DNA of 64,000 nt from Candidatus Villigracilis propinquus (GTDB lineage: Bacteria > Chloroflexota > Anaerolineae > Anaerolineales > Villigracilaceae), in contig JADKDM010000014.1 of assembly GCA_016714565.1 (NCBI GenBank), forward strand, positions 1-64,000, in the 5' to 3' direction. The notes beneath the pieces are model-generated. The model had not been told where the DNA came from. It was given only the letters and a program-made list of their open reading frames with translations, and did no database searches. Shown here in pieces: positions 43,249 to 52,737 of the stretch. The translations under genes and the position numbers were made by a program. Positions within the stretch are counted from its first letter, which is position 1; each line of letters begins with the position of its first letter.

Positions 43249-43899
43249 ATGCTCAAGCCGCTTGGCGATTCTGCTTTGCTCGTCCAACTCGGCGACGAGA
43301 TCCATCCCACGCTCAACGCGCGCGTGCATGCGCTCAATGCGCTTTTGCAAAATCCCATTCACGGCATTCTCGAAACCGTCCCCGCCTATTCAACTCTATT
43401 AATTCACTACGACCCCCTCAAGCTGACATTCGATCAAGTCTCTCACTATGTGCGGGACAAAATGACTCAGCTGGATGATTCCTTTCATCGGACATCGCGC
43501 AGGCTTGAAGTCCCCGTTCAATATGGCGGCGCCTCAGGGCCTGACCTGGAAACTGTTGCAGTCTCGAAAGGCATTTCCCCCGCTGACGTGATCCGCATCC
43601 ATAGCGAGCGTGAATACACCGTCTACATGATGGGCTTCACTCCGGGCTTTCCCTATCTCGGCACGCTTGATGAACGGATTATCATGCCGCGCATGGAAAC
43701 ACCGCGCACACTTGTGAAAGCAGGCTCCGTTGCCATCGCCGGTTCGCAGACGGGAATCTATCCGCTTGATTCACCCGGCGGCTGGCATCTCATCGGCTGG
43801 ACACCGCTTAAGTTATTCGACCCAACCAGCGAAACTCCGTTTTTATTTTCGCCAGGGGATGTGATTAAGTTCATCCCTGTTGAGGATGACCATGCTTGA
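43249..43899 (+). CDS. pxpB: 5-oxoprolinase subunit B
   Basis: The 216-residue KipI-type protein has the family hallmarks PHPTLNARVHALN-like N-terminus, YTVYMMGFTPGFPYLG and SVAIAGSQTGIYPLDSPGGWHLIG. With PxpA and PxpC it forms the ATP-dependent 5-oxoprolinase that opens pyroglutamate to glutamate. It overlaps pxpC by 8 nt. Confidence 0.95.
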   Translation: MLKPLGDSALLVQLGDEIHPTLNARVHALNALLQNPIHGILETVPAYSTLLIHYDPLKLTFDQVSHYVRDKMTQLDDSFHRTSRRLEVPVQYGGASGPDLETVAVSKGISPADVIRIHSEREYTVYMMGFTPGFPYLGTLDERIIMPRMETPRTLVKAGSVAIAGSQTGIYPLDSPGGWHLIGWTPLKLFDPTSETPFLFSPGDVIKFIPVEDDHA

Positions 43900-44818
43900 A
43901 GTTCTCGATGTCTCCGGCCTTGCCACCCTTCAGGATTCCGGCAGGCGCGGATGGCAAAGTTATGGCGTGCCCGTCTCCGGCCCCATGGACTGGTTCGCGC
44001 ACGCCGCCGCAAATTCTCTGCTTCACAATTCAGTAGATGCGGTGACCATTGAAATTGGCCTCGGTGAAATTGCCTTTCGAGCATTACGTGATACTACTCT
44101 TTCTGTTTGTGGCACTGGTTTTGAAGTTGCCAACTACGTTTGGACATTCCCGCTGTGGACTTCGTTTTACGTCCGCGCAGGCTGGCGTGTGCATGTAAAG
44201 AAAATAAGCGGCGGCAATTGGGCATATCTCGCGATCGCTGGCGGGTTTGAGGCGAAAGCCATGCTGGGGTCAAAGTCCACTTATTTGCGCGGCGGACTTG
44301 GCTCCGCCCTTCGCACAGGGGATATTATCCAAGCGGGTAAGCCCGCCGCTGAATTGAGCAAACTCGCAGCACGGGATTTCCCCGTTGGAAAATACATAAA
44401 CTACAACCAATCCCCAATTATCGAAGTGATCGCAGGGCCGCAAGCCGATAGATTTACTGATGCTGGAATTCAAACCTTTTATGGAAGCGAATACACACTG
44501 AGCAAATCGTTTGACCGCATGGGCTATCGATTGGAAGGAAATCCCATTTCGCATGCTGGTAGTGCAGACTTGATCTCCGAAGGGATGACGATGGGCAGCA
44601 TTCAAGTCCCTGCCAATGGGCAGCCCATCGTGATGATGGCAGACTCTCCCTCGACAGGCGGCTACCCCAAGATCGCCAACGTCATTCGTGCGGATCTGCC
44701 GTTGCTGGCGCAATGCGAAGCTGGAGTCAGTAAAATTCGATTTCGGGAAATTATGATTGAAGAAGCACAAGAGAATTTTCGAAAACTGAACAAAGCATTC
44801 AAAACCCCGAAGGGGTGA
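43892..44818 (+). CDS. pxpC: 5-oxoprolinase subunit C
   Basis: The 308-residue KipA/biotin-dependent carboxyltransferase-like protein shows TLQDSGRRGWQSYGVPVSGP at the start and EGMTMGSIQVPANGQPIVMM plus DSPSTGGYPKIANV near the end. I start it at the ATG after GAGGATGACC (43892), not at the ATG inside that RBS (43880). It pairs with PxpB. The gap to pxpA holds two CCCCGTAGGGG-type hairpins. Confidence 0.93.
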   Translation: MLEVLDVSGLATLQDSGRRGWQSYGVPVSGPMDWFAHAAANSLLHNSVDAVTIEIGLGEIAFRALRDTTLSVCGTGFEVANYVWTFPLWTSFYVRAGWRVHVKKISGGNWAYLAIAGGFEAKAMLGSKSTYLRGGLGSALRTGDIIQAGKPAAELSKLAARDFPVGKYINYNQSPIIEVIAGPQADRFTDAGIQTFYGSEYTLSKSFDRMGYRLEGNPISHAGSADLISEGMTMGSIQVPANGQPIVMMADSPSTGGYPKIANVIRADLPLLAQCEAGVSKIRFREIMIEEAQENFRKLNKAFKTPKG

Positions 44819-44912
44819 AATGATTATAGACTTTTGATATTGGCCTTTATCAACCCCGTAGGGGTATCATGGATTTTTCAAGCTATATCATTCCTACGGG
44901 ATTGGAGCGAAG

Positions 44913-45647
44913 ATGAAAATAGATTTAAACTGCGACCTCGGTGAAGAAGCTGGCAATGATGAAGCCATCATGCCGTACATCACGTCAGCGAATATTGCCT
45001 GTGGATTTCATGCGGGCAATGAGAATGTGATGCGTGCCACAGTGAGGCTCGCCAAACAACATGGTGTGAACATTGGTGCGCACCCGGGTTGGGATGACCG
45101 CGAAAATTTTGGCAGGCTTGAGATGAACGTCTCAGCAGAGGATGCGGAAGAGATCGTCTATCAGCAGATTGAGGTGTTGGCGCAGATCGTAAAAGAAGAA
45201 GGCGCTAAATTGACTCATGTCAAGCCGCATGGGGCTATGTACAATCAGGCGGCGAAAGACCGGGTATTGGCAGATGCCATTGTGCGGGCGGTAAAAAGAA
45301 TCAGCGCAGGATTAATTTTGGTCGGGCTGGCAGGCTCGGGGTTGTGTGAGGCGGGCGCTGTGGGGGGAATTCAAGTTGCAGGGGAGGGATTTCCAGACAG
45401 GGCATACAATCCAGATGGGACGTTAATGTCACGCAGTAAAGCAGGCGCGGTGATCGAGTCGCCGGAAGAGGTGGCGGCGAATGCGCTTCGGTTGATTCAA
45501 GATGGGATTTTATTTGGGGAAAGAGTTGTTTACGTGGAGACGTTGTGCCTGCATGGCGACAACCCGCGCGCGGCGGAGAATGCGAGAATTTTGCGGGATG
45601 CCATGAAGAAGAATGGAGTTACGGTGCAGGGTTTTTCGCGCCGTTAA
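44913..45647 (+). CDS. pxpA: 5-oxoprolinase subunit A
   Basis: The 244-residue LamB/YcsF family protein has IDLNCDLGEEAGNDEAIMPY, SANIACGFHAGNENVM, GAHPGWDDRENFGR and HVKPHGAMYNQAA. The start follows GGAGCGAAG. It completes the PxpABC complex in B-C-A order. Its last codons overlap the convergent ftsK stop by 4 nt. Confidence 0.95.
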   Translation: MKIDLNCDLGEEAGNDEAIMPYITSANIACGFHAGNENVMRATVRLAKQHGVNIGAHPGWDDRENFGRLEMNVSAEDAEEIVYQQIEVLAQIVKEEGAKLTHVKPHGAMYNQAAKDRVLADAIVRAVKRISAGLILVGLAGSGLCEAGAVGGIQVAGEGFPDRAYNPDGTLMSRSKAGAVIESPEEVAANALRLIQDGILFGERVVYVETLCLHGDNPRAAENARILRDAMKKNGVTVQGFSRR

Positions 45648-47947
45648 TAGCCGTCATCTTTGGGCGGGGCGGTGGGGCCGTAATCCAACACCTGACGCAT
45701 TTGAGTGGCGCCTTCCGGCGGGCCGACGATCTTCTTGTCTTCCATCATGTCCACGATGCGGGAGGCGCGGGTGTAGCCGATGCGTAACCGGCGTTGCAGC
45801 ATGGAGACAGAGGCGCGGCCTTCTTTGCGGACGATGTCCACGGCGTCATCGTAGAGTGGGTCGCCGTCCACTTTTTCTTTTTCCCAAAGTGGAGCCTGCT
45901 TGAGCGGTACGTTCTCAGGGATGGAATCTGCGGGGGTGCTGCCGGACACTGCGTAGGAGCTTCCGCCGCCTGCCTGCGTGCGCCAGTATTCCACCAAATT
46001 TTGAATTTCACTGTCTGAAACATACACGCCTTGCAAACGTGCAGCGGATGCGGCATCCGGTGCCTGATAAAGCATGTCACCGCGGCCGAGCAATCTTTCC
46101 GCGCCGGGCTGGTCGAGGATGACGCGGCTGTCGGTGTTGGATGCCACGGCGAAGGCAATGCGCGCGGGGAAGTTGGCTTTGATGAGACCCGTAACCACAT
46201 CCACGGACGGGCGCTGGGTGGCGAGTACCATGTGAATGCCGGTGGCACGAGATAACTGCGCCAGGCGGGTGATGGTCTTTTCCGTCTCATCGGGGGCGAT
46301 CATCATTAAGTCTGCCAGCTCGTCGATGATGATGACGAGGTAGGGCAGTTTCTTTTCGCCCTTTAGTTTCATCTTGGCGTTGTAGTCGGTAATGTTGCGC
46401 GAGCCGACCTGCGCGAACAGGTGATAACGCTTGTCCATTTCGCGGGTCATCCATTGCAATGCGCCGATGACGCGATCCATTTCAACGACCACGGGGCCGA
46501 GCAAATGCGGGATGCCGTTGTAGCCGGTGAACTCCACGCGCTTCGGGTCAACGAGCACAAGGCGCAGGTCATCGGGGGTGTTGTAGAGCAGCATACAAGT
46601 GAGGATGGAATTGACGCAGACCGATTTACCGGAACCGGTTGTGCCTGCGATCAACAAGTGCGGCATTCCTTCGATGCTGGCAATGACGGGCATACCGGCC
46701 ACATCCCGCCCGAGGCCGAAGTTGAGCGGCTTTGTATTTTTCTTGTACGTTTCACTTTCCAAAATATCGCGCAGCGCCACCATCGCCATTTCTTCGTTGG
46801 GCACTTCGATGCCAACATAACTGTGGCCGGGTACCGGCGCTTGAATGCGGATGCGCGGCGCGGCGAGGGCGAGTGCAAGGTCATCGGAAAGGGATGCAAT
46901 TTTGCTGACGCGGACCTTCGTCCGTACGCCGCCTCTGGACTCAAGAAAGAGCGGTTCCACTCCGAACTGCGTGATGCTTGGCCCGCGGCTGATGGCAACT
47001 ACCTGCGCTGGCGCGCCAAAGGAGGCGAGAGTCTCTTCGATCAATCGCGCGCGCTGTTGGATGAAATCTTCGTTGATGGAGGGTGCATTGCCTGAGTCGA
47101 GGATGTCGCTGACATTGGGCAATGTCCAGTGGATAACGTTTGCTCCACTCGTTGTCCGCGTGGGTTGGACGGCAGGCACTTCGGTGGTGATGACCTTCGG
47201 CATGGCGTTGGGGTCTATCGGCGTGAAATCCTCTGTCGAAGCAGAATCAGGTATGAGCGGAGTGGGAGGCGCGATCTTTTTATTCAGCAGCTGGCGCAGT
47301 TTTAAAGTCAACGGCGCGAGCCAGAAGAATAAGTCGGCTACGGGCTTGTCCAGAAAAACGGCAACCCCAAAGATGAGCCAGGCGAGCATGCTGAAGAAGG
47401 TCCCGCCGCCGCCGAGCCATGCCCAAAAGTAATATTGAAAACGCGCGCCAATGACGCCGCCGCCCGCGCCCGCGAGGGCAACCGCTTCTGCGGTTTCGGC
47501 TGTGGCGCCGCTGATGAAATGAAGAAAGGCAAGCAGCCAGAAGAAAAGGATTCCGCTGCCGACTGCGCGTTCTGTGGAAAGCGGAGGGATGCGTTCTATC
47601 TTGCGGAAGACCAGCCACAACCCAAAGACGAGCAGACCGACGGGAAGGATATAGACGCCCCAGCCAAATAACTGAGTGAGTTTTGTAATGACAATCTCAA
47701 CAGGAGTGGAACGGCTGGGAGAAAGCAGCCCCAACAAGATGACGATTCCCATTAATGCAAGGCCTCCGCCGACAACATCCAATTTGCGTTCGTTGGAGAG
47801 GCGATCCCACAACGTAGGCTGGCGCGATCGCGATGCGGAATGCGGCGCATTTTTAGCATGCGGCGCTTCTCCTTTTTTTGGAGGGAGGGTTTTGCCCGCA
47901 GGCTTTGTGCTTTTCTTGGGTGGGGTGGAGGGTTTGAGAAGAGGCAT
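45644..47947 (-). CDS. ftsK: DNA translocase FtsK/SpoIIIE
   Basis: The 767-residue protein has a short basic N-terminus, four transmembrane helices (about 60-200), a linker and the RecA-like motor. Walker A is IAGTTGSGKSVCVNSI, Walker B is LVIIIDELADLMM, and ATQRPSVDVVTGLIKANFPARI follows. A C-terminal gamma winged helix (SVSMLQRRLRIGYTRASRIVDMME) reads polar DNA motifs. It pumps chromosomal DNA at division. I start at MPLLKPST; the frame upstream runs through a heptamer array and is unlikely to be coding. Confidence 0.95.
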   Translation of the reverse strand: MPLLKPSTPPKKSTKPAGKTLPPKKGEAPHAKNAPHSASRSRQPTLWDRLSNERKLDVVGGGLALMGIVILLGLLSPSRSTPVEIVITKLTQLFGWGVYILPVGLLVFGLWLVFRKIERIPPLSTERAVGSGILFFWLLAFLHFISGATAETAEAVALAGAGGGVIGARFQYYFWAWLGGGGTFFSMLAWLIFGVAVFLDKPVADLFFWLAPLTLKLRQLLNKKIAPPTPLIPDSASTEDFTPIDPNAMPKVITTEVPAVQPTRTTSGANVIHWTLPNVSDILDSGNAPSINEDFIQQRARLIEETLASFGAPAQVVAISRGPSITQFGVEPLFLESRGGVRTKVRVSKIASLSDDLALALAAPRIRIQAPVPGHSYVGIEVPNEEMAMVALRDILESETYKKNTKPLNFGLGRDVAGMPVIASIEGMPHLLIAGTTGSGKSVCVNSILTCMLLYNTPDDLRLVLVDPKRVEFTGYNGIPHLLGPVVVEMDRVIGALQWMTREMDKRYHLFAQVGSRNITDYNAKMKLKGEKKLPYLVIIIDELADLMMIAPDETEKTITRLAQLSRATGIHMVLATQRPSVDVVTGLIKANFPARIAFAVASNTDSRVILDQPGAERLLGRGDMLYQAPDAASAARLQGVYVSDSEIQNLVEYWRTQAGGGSSYAVSGSTPADSIPENVPLKQAPLWEKEKVDGDPLYDDAVDIVRKEGRASVSMLQRRLRIGYTRASRIVDMMEDKKIVGPPEGATQMRQVLDYGPTAPPKDDGY

Positions 47948-47951
47948 TGTA

Positions 47952-47986
47952 CGTAATGCGTGATTCGTAATGCGTAATTTGTAAAA
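47952..47986. repeat. heptamer array at ftsK 5' end
   Basis: CGTAATG, CGTGATT, CGTAATG, CGTAATT, TGTAAAA in exact register, four bases upstream of the chosen ftsK ATG. Confidence 0.65.
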
Positions 47987-48210
47987 GATAATTTCAAAAA
48001 AGATTATAGCACAAATGGTCTGTTTACTTTGCGAAGTGAATCGTGCTGTGACGATCAGAAACACATATAGTTTACTCTTTATCCTTGAAAGGGATTTACT
48101 GATTTTTTTGTCAGGCGATAAGGTACAATTGCGAGGCTTTTTGGTTTCTCAATAAATCCTTGCCGCAGAGATTTTTTGTTCTTTACGGCTGGTTTGGTAA
48201 GGACTCAACT

Positions 48211-49131
48211 TTGTTCGAAATTCTTTTTCTTGGCACATCTGCATCCGCGCCTTCTGCGAACCGCGGCCTTGCAGGGCAGATCGTATCTCATAACGAATAT
48301 CGGTTTCTGATCGATTGCGGCGAAGGGACGCAGCGACAGATCCTGCAATCGGGTATTGGATTCAAACGCATCACCCGCATTCTGGTCACCCACGGGCATC
48401 TCGATCATATCCTCGGGCTGGGTGGTTTGCTTTCCACGTTATTGAGATGGGAAGCCATCGACGAGCTTGAGATCTTCGGCGGGCGCGCCACATTGGAACG
48501 GGTGAGAACCCTGCTTTATGATGTGGTGTTGCGCGGTAATCAGCCTCCGATGCCTTTGAAATTGACCGAGATCAAACCCGGCCTTATCTTTGAAGCGGAT
48601 GATTTCACCGTGACCGCGTTTCCCGTGACTCACCGCGGACCAGACTGCCTGGGATTTGTATTTGAAGAAAAAGCGCGCCGTCCATTTTTGGCGAGCAAGG
48701 CGGATGAACTTGGAGTCCCGTTCGGGCCCGAACGTCGCGACCTAGTTGCTGGAAAAGAGATCACTTTGCCCGACGGAAAACGCATCTCTCCAGAAGAGGT
48801 GCTTGGAGAATGGGAAAAGGGCAGTAAGCTTGTCGTGGTGGGGGATGCCGGTAGAACGGACAACCTGATTGAGGTCAGCAAAGATGCGGACGCTTTGGTG
48901 ATCGAGTCCACATATTTGGATGAAGAAGCAGATATGGCAAAGAAATATTCACACCTGACTGCGCGTATGGGTGCGGAACTCGCCGTAAAAGCAGGGGTTA
49001 AAAAGTTGATTCTTACACATATTTCGCGCCGTTATCGCGGAAAAGATGTGCTTGCCGAAGCACAGCCCATTTTTTCAAATACGGTGGTGGCGCGCGATTT
49101 TGATAATTTTCAGATCAAGAGAGAAATTTAA
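48211..49131 (+). CDS. rnz: ribonuclease Z
   Basis: The metallo-beta-lactamase fold tRNA 3' endonuclease has FLGTSASAPSANRGLAGQ at its N-terminus, the metal site LVTHGHLDHILGLGGLL, and VVVGDAGRTDNLIEVSKDAD, then HLTARMGAELAVKAG. The start is taken as TTG at 48211, because AAGGACTCAAC lies 7-10 nt upstream; the longer frame from 48160 has no RBS. It trims tRNA 3' trailers, useful here as the local tRNAs lack encoded CCA. pfkA follows without a gap. Confidence 0.92.
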   Translation: MFEILFLGTSASAPSANRGLAGQIVSHNEYRFLIDCGEGTQRQILQSGIGFKRITRILVTHGHLDHILGLGGLLSTLLRWEAIDELEIFGGRATLERVRTLLYDVVLRGNQPPMPLKLTEIKPGLIFEADDFTVTAFPVTHRGPDCLGFVFEEKARRPFLASKADELGVPFGPERRDLVAGKEITLPDGKRISPEEVLGEWEKGSKLVVVGDAGRTDNLIEVSKDADALVIESTYLDEEADMAKKYSHLTARMGAELAVKAGVKKLILTHISRRYRGKDVLAEAQPIFSNTVVARDFDNFQIKREI

Positions 49132-50106
49132 ATGTCAGAAAAATTTACAATAGGGGTTCTTACTTCCGGCGGCGATGCCCCCGGCATGAACGCGGCGATC
49201 CGCGCTGTGGTGCGGACTGCGCTTGCGAACGATTTAAATGTAATCGGCGTGATGCATGGATATGAAGGCTTACTGAACGGCGAGTTCAAGCCGATGGGTC
49301 CGCGTGATGTTGGCGGTATTTTGCAGCGCGGCGGAACGGTTCTGTTGACAAGCCGAAGCAAGCGCTTTCAGGAGCCGGCCGGCCAACGGGACGCCATCCG
49401 CAAGATGAACGAAGCAGGTATGGATGCACTGATCGTGATCGGCGGCGAAGGCTCAATGAACGGCGCGCATGCGCTTTCACAGCAGGGCATCAAGGTCATC
49501 GGTATCCCGGGCAGCATCGATAACGACATTTGGGGCACGAACATTGCCATTGGCACGGATACCGCCATGAACACCATTATGGAAGCCGTGGATAAACTGC
49601 GCGATACGGCGTCTTCCCACCAGCGCGCGTTTTTGGTGGAGACAATGGGACGCAACAGCGGTTACCTCGCTGTGATGGCAGCCATCGTCTGCGGCGCGGA
49701 AGTGGCGCTCATCCCTGAAGTTCCAATCACTGCCGATGAAGTGGCCGCAACCGTGGAGGATGCCTACAAGCGCGGCAAGAATCACGCCATCATCATCAAC
49801 GCCGAAGGCTCAGGCATCCGCACCACAGATCTGGCGCAGCGCATTGACGATCTCGATGTGGGCTTCAAGACCCGCATGACCATTCTCGGTCACATTCAGC
49901 GCGGCGGTTCGCCGACTGCGTATGACCGTCTGCTGGCTTCCCGCATGGGAGTGAAAGCCGTGGAGGCGTTGATCGAAGGCAAACACGGCTTGATGACCGG
50001 CCTCAAAGGCAAGGGCATCGATTTTATCCCGCTGGGGGATGTGATCTCGAACAAACGCAAGGTCAACATGGAATACTTCCACATGGCGAAGGTGCTGGCG
50101 CGATAA
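49132..50106 (+). CDS. pfkA: 6-phosphofructokinase
   Basis: The 324-residue glycolytic kinase has LTSGGDAPGMNAAIRAVVR, VIGGEGSMNGAHAL (Gly rather than Asp at the position separating ATP from PPi enzymes, so ATP use is expected), PGSIDNDIWGTNIAIGTDTA and GRNSGYLA. Its start touches the rnz stop, implying translational coupling. A heptamer run (TTTTAGC, TTTTAGC, GATTAGA) begins two bases after its stop. Confidence 0.95.
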   Translation: MSEKFTIGVLTSGGDAPGMNAAIRAVVRTALANDLNVIGVMHGYEGLLNGEFKPMGPRDVGGILQRGGTVLLTSRSKRFQEPAGQRDAIRKMNEAGMDALIVIGGEGSMNGAHALSQQGIKVIGIPGSIDNDIWGTNIAIGTDTAMNTIMEAVDKLRDTASSHQRAFLVETMGRNSGYLAVMAAIVCGAEVALIPEVPITADEVAATVEDAYKRGKNHAIIINAEGSGIRTTDLAQRIDDLDVGFKTRMTILGHIQRGGSPTAYDRLLASRMGVKAVEALIEGKHGLMTGLKGKGIDFIPLGDVISNKRKVNMEYFHMAKVLAR

Positions 50107-50107
50107 T

Positions 50108-50228
50108 TTTTAGCTTTTAGCGATTAGACGGTGGTTGGCTTTTGGGCCGGCCACTGTTTGTTTAAGCAATCAGCTATCAGCGTTCAGTAAAAAACTGCTG
50201 GTTAATACTAACCGCTAATTGCTAATCG
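50108..50228. repeat. heptamer arrays between pfkA and PBP-like gene
   Basis: Three short arrays: TTTTAGC/TTTTAGC/GATTAGA (50108-50128) after the pfkA stop; AGCAATC/AGCTATC/AGCGTTC (50165-50185); and CTAACCG/CTAATTG/CTAATCG (50208-50228), which overlaps the PBP-like stop codon and supplies its last four codons. Confidence 0.65.
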
Positions 50229-52737
50229 TTACCTGAATTACTGCCGTATCCAGCAATTGACCTTCTCTTACAACAACCAATTGCACAGCATACAAGCCGC
50301 TTAATTCAGTCGTGTCCCATTCTGCGAGGAGATTGTTTGTCACCGGTGTGGTTGTATCGGAACCTACTTGAATCCACTCTTGCGGATTCAACCCCTTACC
50401 GACCTGCACACGATAATATAAAAATCCATCCCCCGAAGCAGTGCCTGTAATTTGCACCGTACCATTCACATCTCCGAACAATTGTGGCGATGTGATGTTT
50501 GCAACGGGGTTGACCGGCGGCGCTTGAATTGCATCATACGAAGTTGGGGGAATATCCAGGTCTGCGCTTTGTGCCCAGTCCCGTGCATTTTCAGGGACGA
50601 GCATATACACGCGATTATCAATTAATTCGGGCGGGGTGAATACCGTAGCCAATAATCCTGTCTCACGATTAACAGAAAACTCGCGGAACATGGTATCTGC
50701 TTGAGTCGGTTCACTGCCGTTCAGGAAAACTTCAGCTACCAGATTTGGGCATTCACGCGTGGGCAGCATCCCGGATGGGTCGCAGACCGTCAATGCGCTG
50801 ATGCCCTGCGGCATGGTCCAACCGCCTGCGGATGTGTTCTCCGATGCGATTTGCATCAACGCATTCCACAGCACGGCGGGAAAACGCGGCGTGACCGAAT
50901 CACTCTCGCCGCGCACGCCTGTCCACGCTGCCACCACATACGATGGTGTGAATCCAACCACCCACACATCGCGTCCATCGGATGTTTGCCCGACCTTCAC
51001 GCCTGCGGGTCTACCGATCTCCAGCGCGTTCGAACTGCCCAATGATTGCCTGCGTGCTGTTTCATCGCTCAACACGTTCGTCATCAAATACGACATCGCA
51101 GGAGTCACCACGGTTTGCGCTTGCGGCTGTGACCAATCCAGCAGCACGGAATGATCCATGCTTTCCACGCGCAGCACGCTCACGGGCAAAAAATCATCGT
51201 TGATGGTTTGCCCGAAGTACACGCCCTGCGTGCCAAAGACTCCATACGCGCCCGCAAGCTCCAGCATCGAAACGTCTGCACTCAGATCAATGCCAAACGA
51301 CGACGCGATCTTCGTCACATTCTCAATTCCCATTTGCGTCTTCAACGTTTCCACAGGAACTTGATAATCATTTGCCAGTGCAATTCTTAATCGCATCGGC
51401 CCATGATAAATACCGTCAAAGTTTTGGATATTTTCGCCGCTGGGGATATCCCACGTTAATGAGGCTGGACTCAAGCCTCGAGTGAATCCTGTCAAATAGA
51501 CAAACGCATCCAAACTGGACCCGGGCCTGTGTGCGGTTGCAAGAGGAGTTTCCACGCCTTGATTTGTCTCGCCGACCATCGCCAATACCTGCCCCGTGTT
51601 CGGGTCGAGGATCAACGCACTTGCGGACGAATCCGCAAAGGTGACAGCAGGCGGCAGGGACGGCAATAACCGCGCCGCGTCGCAATCTGTTTCAGGGGTG
51701 GGCAGCCCAGCCATGCGCGTCGCGTAGACTTCCGTTACGCAGGCGGCTTTCTTCTGCAGGTCGTAATCCAATGTGGTGATGATCGTCATTCCACCGCGTT
51801 CAATGCGTTCGCGCGGGATCTGCGACTCTATTTGGGCGAGGACCATGTTCACGAAAGCAGGAGCAACTGTCGGCGCACGCGAAGCGAGAGGCGTGGACTC
51901 CATCTTCGGTGTCTCTGCGAGGGCAAGTGCTGTCGCTTCATTGCTTACCGAGCCAAGCCCATTCAAAACATAAAGGACTTCGCGCCCGCGCTGCAATGCA
52001 ACTTGCGGAGCATCCAACGGATTGAGCGCGGGCGTTTCGCTGGTTGCGGCAAGAATGGCAGACTCGGCGAGAGTAAGTTCGTCGGCGGGTTTGTTGAAAT
52101 AAAGCTGGGCAGCGGCGTCCACACCGTAGGCATGGTTGCCGAAATTTGCACTGTTCAAATACCATTCGATAATTTGCGTGCGCCCGAATTGCGCGGTGAT
52201 CTGCGCGGCGAGGATGCGCTCGCGAATGGCGCGGCGCGTGGAGGGCAGCTCGTTGTAAAGAATTAAATTGCTGATCAGGCGCTGTGCGATGGTGGAGTGA
52301 AGTTCGGGATCGTTAAAGCCTTGAATGGCGTAGCCCGAATGCGTTTTAAATTGCGGGTCGGCAACGGCAATGACGGCATTGACCAGGTTTTCAGGAATGT
52401 GCTGCGGGTTTTGGGGGTTGACGGGAATATAACGGCGCAGCGTGTCGTTCGGTGCGAAGGTGGCAAGGACTTGCAAACCGCTGCGGTCATAGATGCGTGT
52501 GGGCTGCAGCAGTAGTCCATCTGGCGGATTTAATAATCTTGGAAGAATTTCTATTGATGGAAGCTCGCGGGTGACATCGGCATATGCGAACGCGCCGAGG
52601 ATGATTCCCACTGCAAGCAGAAGTGAAAGGACGATTCCTCCGCTGATGATCGCGCCACGTGCGCGTACTGACTGTTTGTTTTGCTTTTCAAGCCGTTGTT
52701 TACGGCGGGCGCGTAGAATGGGGAGTGTGGAAGGCAT
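50215..52737 (-). CDS. PBP1-like bifunctional protein with degenerate active sites
   Basis: The 840-residue protein has the layout of class A penicillin-binding proteins: basic N-tail, one membrane helix, GT51 glycosyltransferase (about 85-260), transpeptidase (about 370-650) and a beta-rich C-terminus. Key residues are missing. The GT51 glutamate motif reads VADPQFKTHSG (Ala126 for Glu), the SxxK motif reads S407-S-L-D410, the SxN motif reads D457-Y-Q459, and the KTGT motif reads KVGQ. Surrounding structure such as ALANDYQVP and DVWVVGFTPSYVVAAW is conserved. It probably binds glycan or partners rather than catalysing. TAAAAT lies 6 nt before the ATG, so leaderless. Confidence 0.85.
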   Translation of the reverse strand: MPSTLPILRARRKQRLEKQNKQSVRARGAIISGGIVLSLLLAVGIILGAFAYADVTRELPSIEILPRLLNPPDGLLLQPTRIYDRSGLQVLATFAPNDTLRRYIPVNPQNPQHIPENLVNAVIAVADPQFKTHSGYAIQGFNDPELHSTIAQRLISNLILYNELPSTRRAIRERILAAQITAQFGRTQIIEWYLNSANFGNHAYGVDAAAQLYFNKPADELTLAESAILAATSETPALNPLDAPQVALQRGREVLYVLNGLGSVSNEATALALAETPKMESTPLASRAPTVAPAFVNMVLAQIESQIPRERIERGGMTIITTLDYDLQKKAACVTEVYATRMAGLPTPETDCDAARLLPSLPPAVTFADSSASALILDPNTGQVLAMVGETNQGVETPLATAHRPGSSLDAFVYLTGFTRGLSPASLTWDIPSGENIQNFDGIYHGPMRLRIALANDYQVPVETLKTQMGIENVTKIASSFGIDLSADVSMLELAGAYGVFGTQGVYFGQTINDDFLPVSVLRVESMDHSVLLDWSQPQAQTVVTPAMSYLMTNVLSDETARRQSLGSSNALEIGRPAGVKVGQTSDGRDVWVVGFTPSYVVAAWTGVRGESDSVTPRFPAVLWNALMQIASENTSAGGWTMPQGISALTVCDPSGMLPTRECPNLVAEVFLNGSEPTQADTMFREFSVNRETGLLATVFTPPELIDNRVYMLVPENARDWAQSADLDIPPTSYDAIQAPPVNPVANITSPQLFGDVNGTVQITGTASGDGFLYYRVQVGKGLNPQEWIQVGSDTTTPVTNNLLAEWDTTELSGLYAVQLVVVREGQLLDTAVIQVTISN

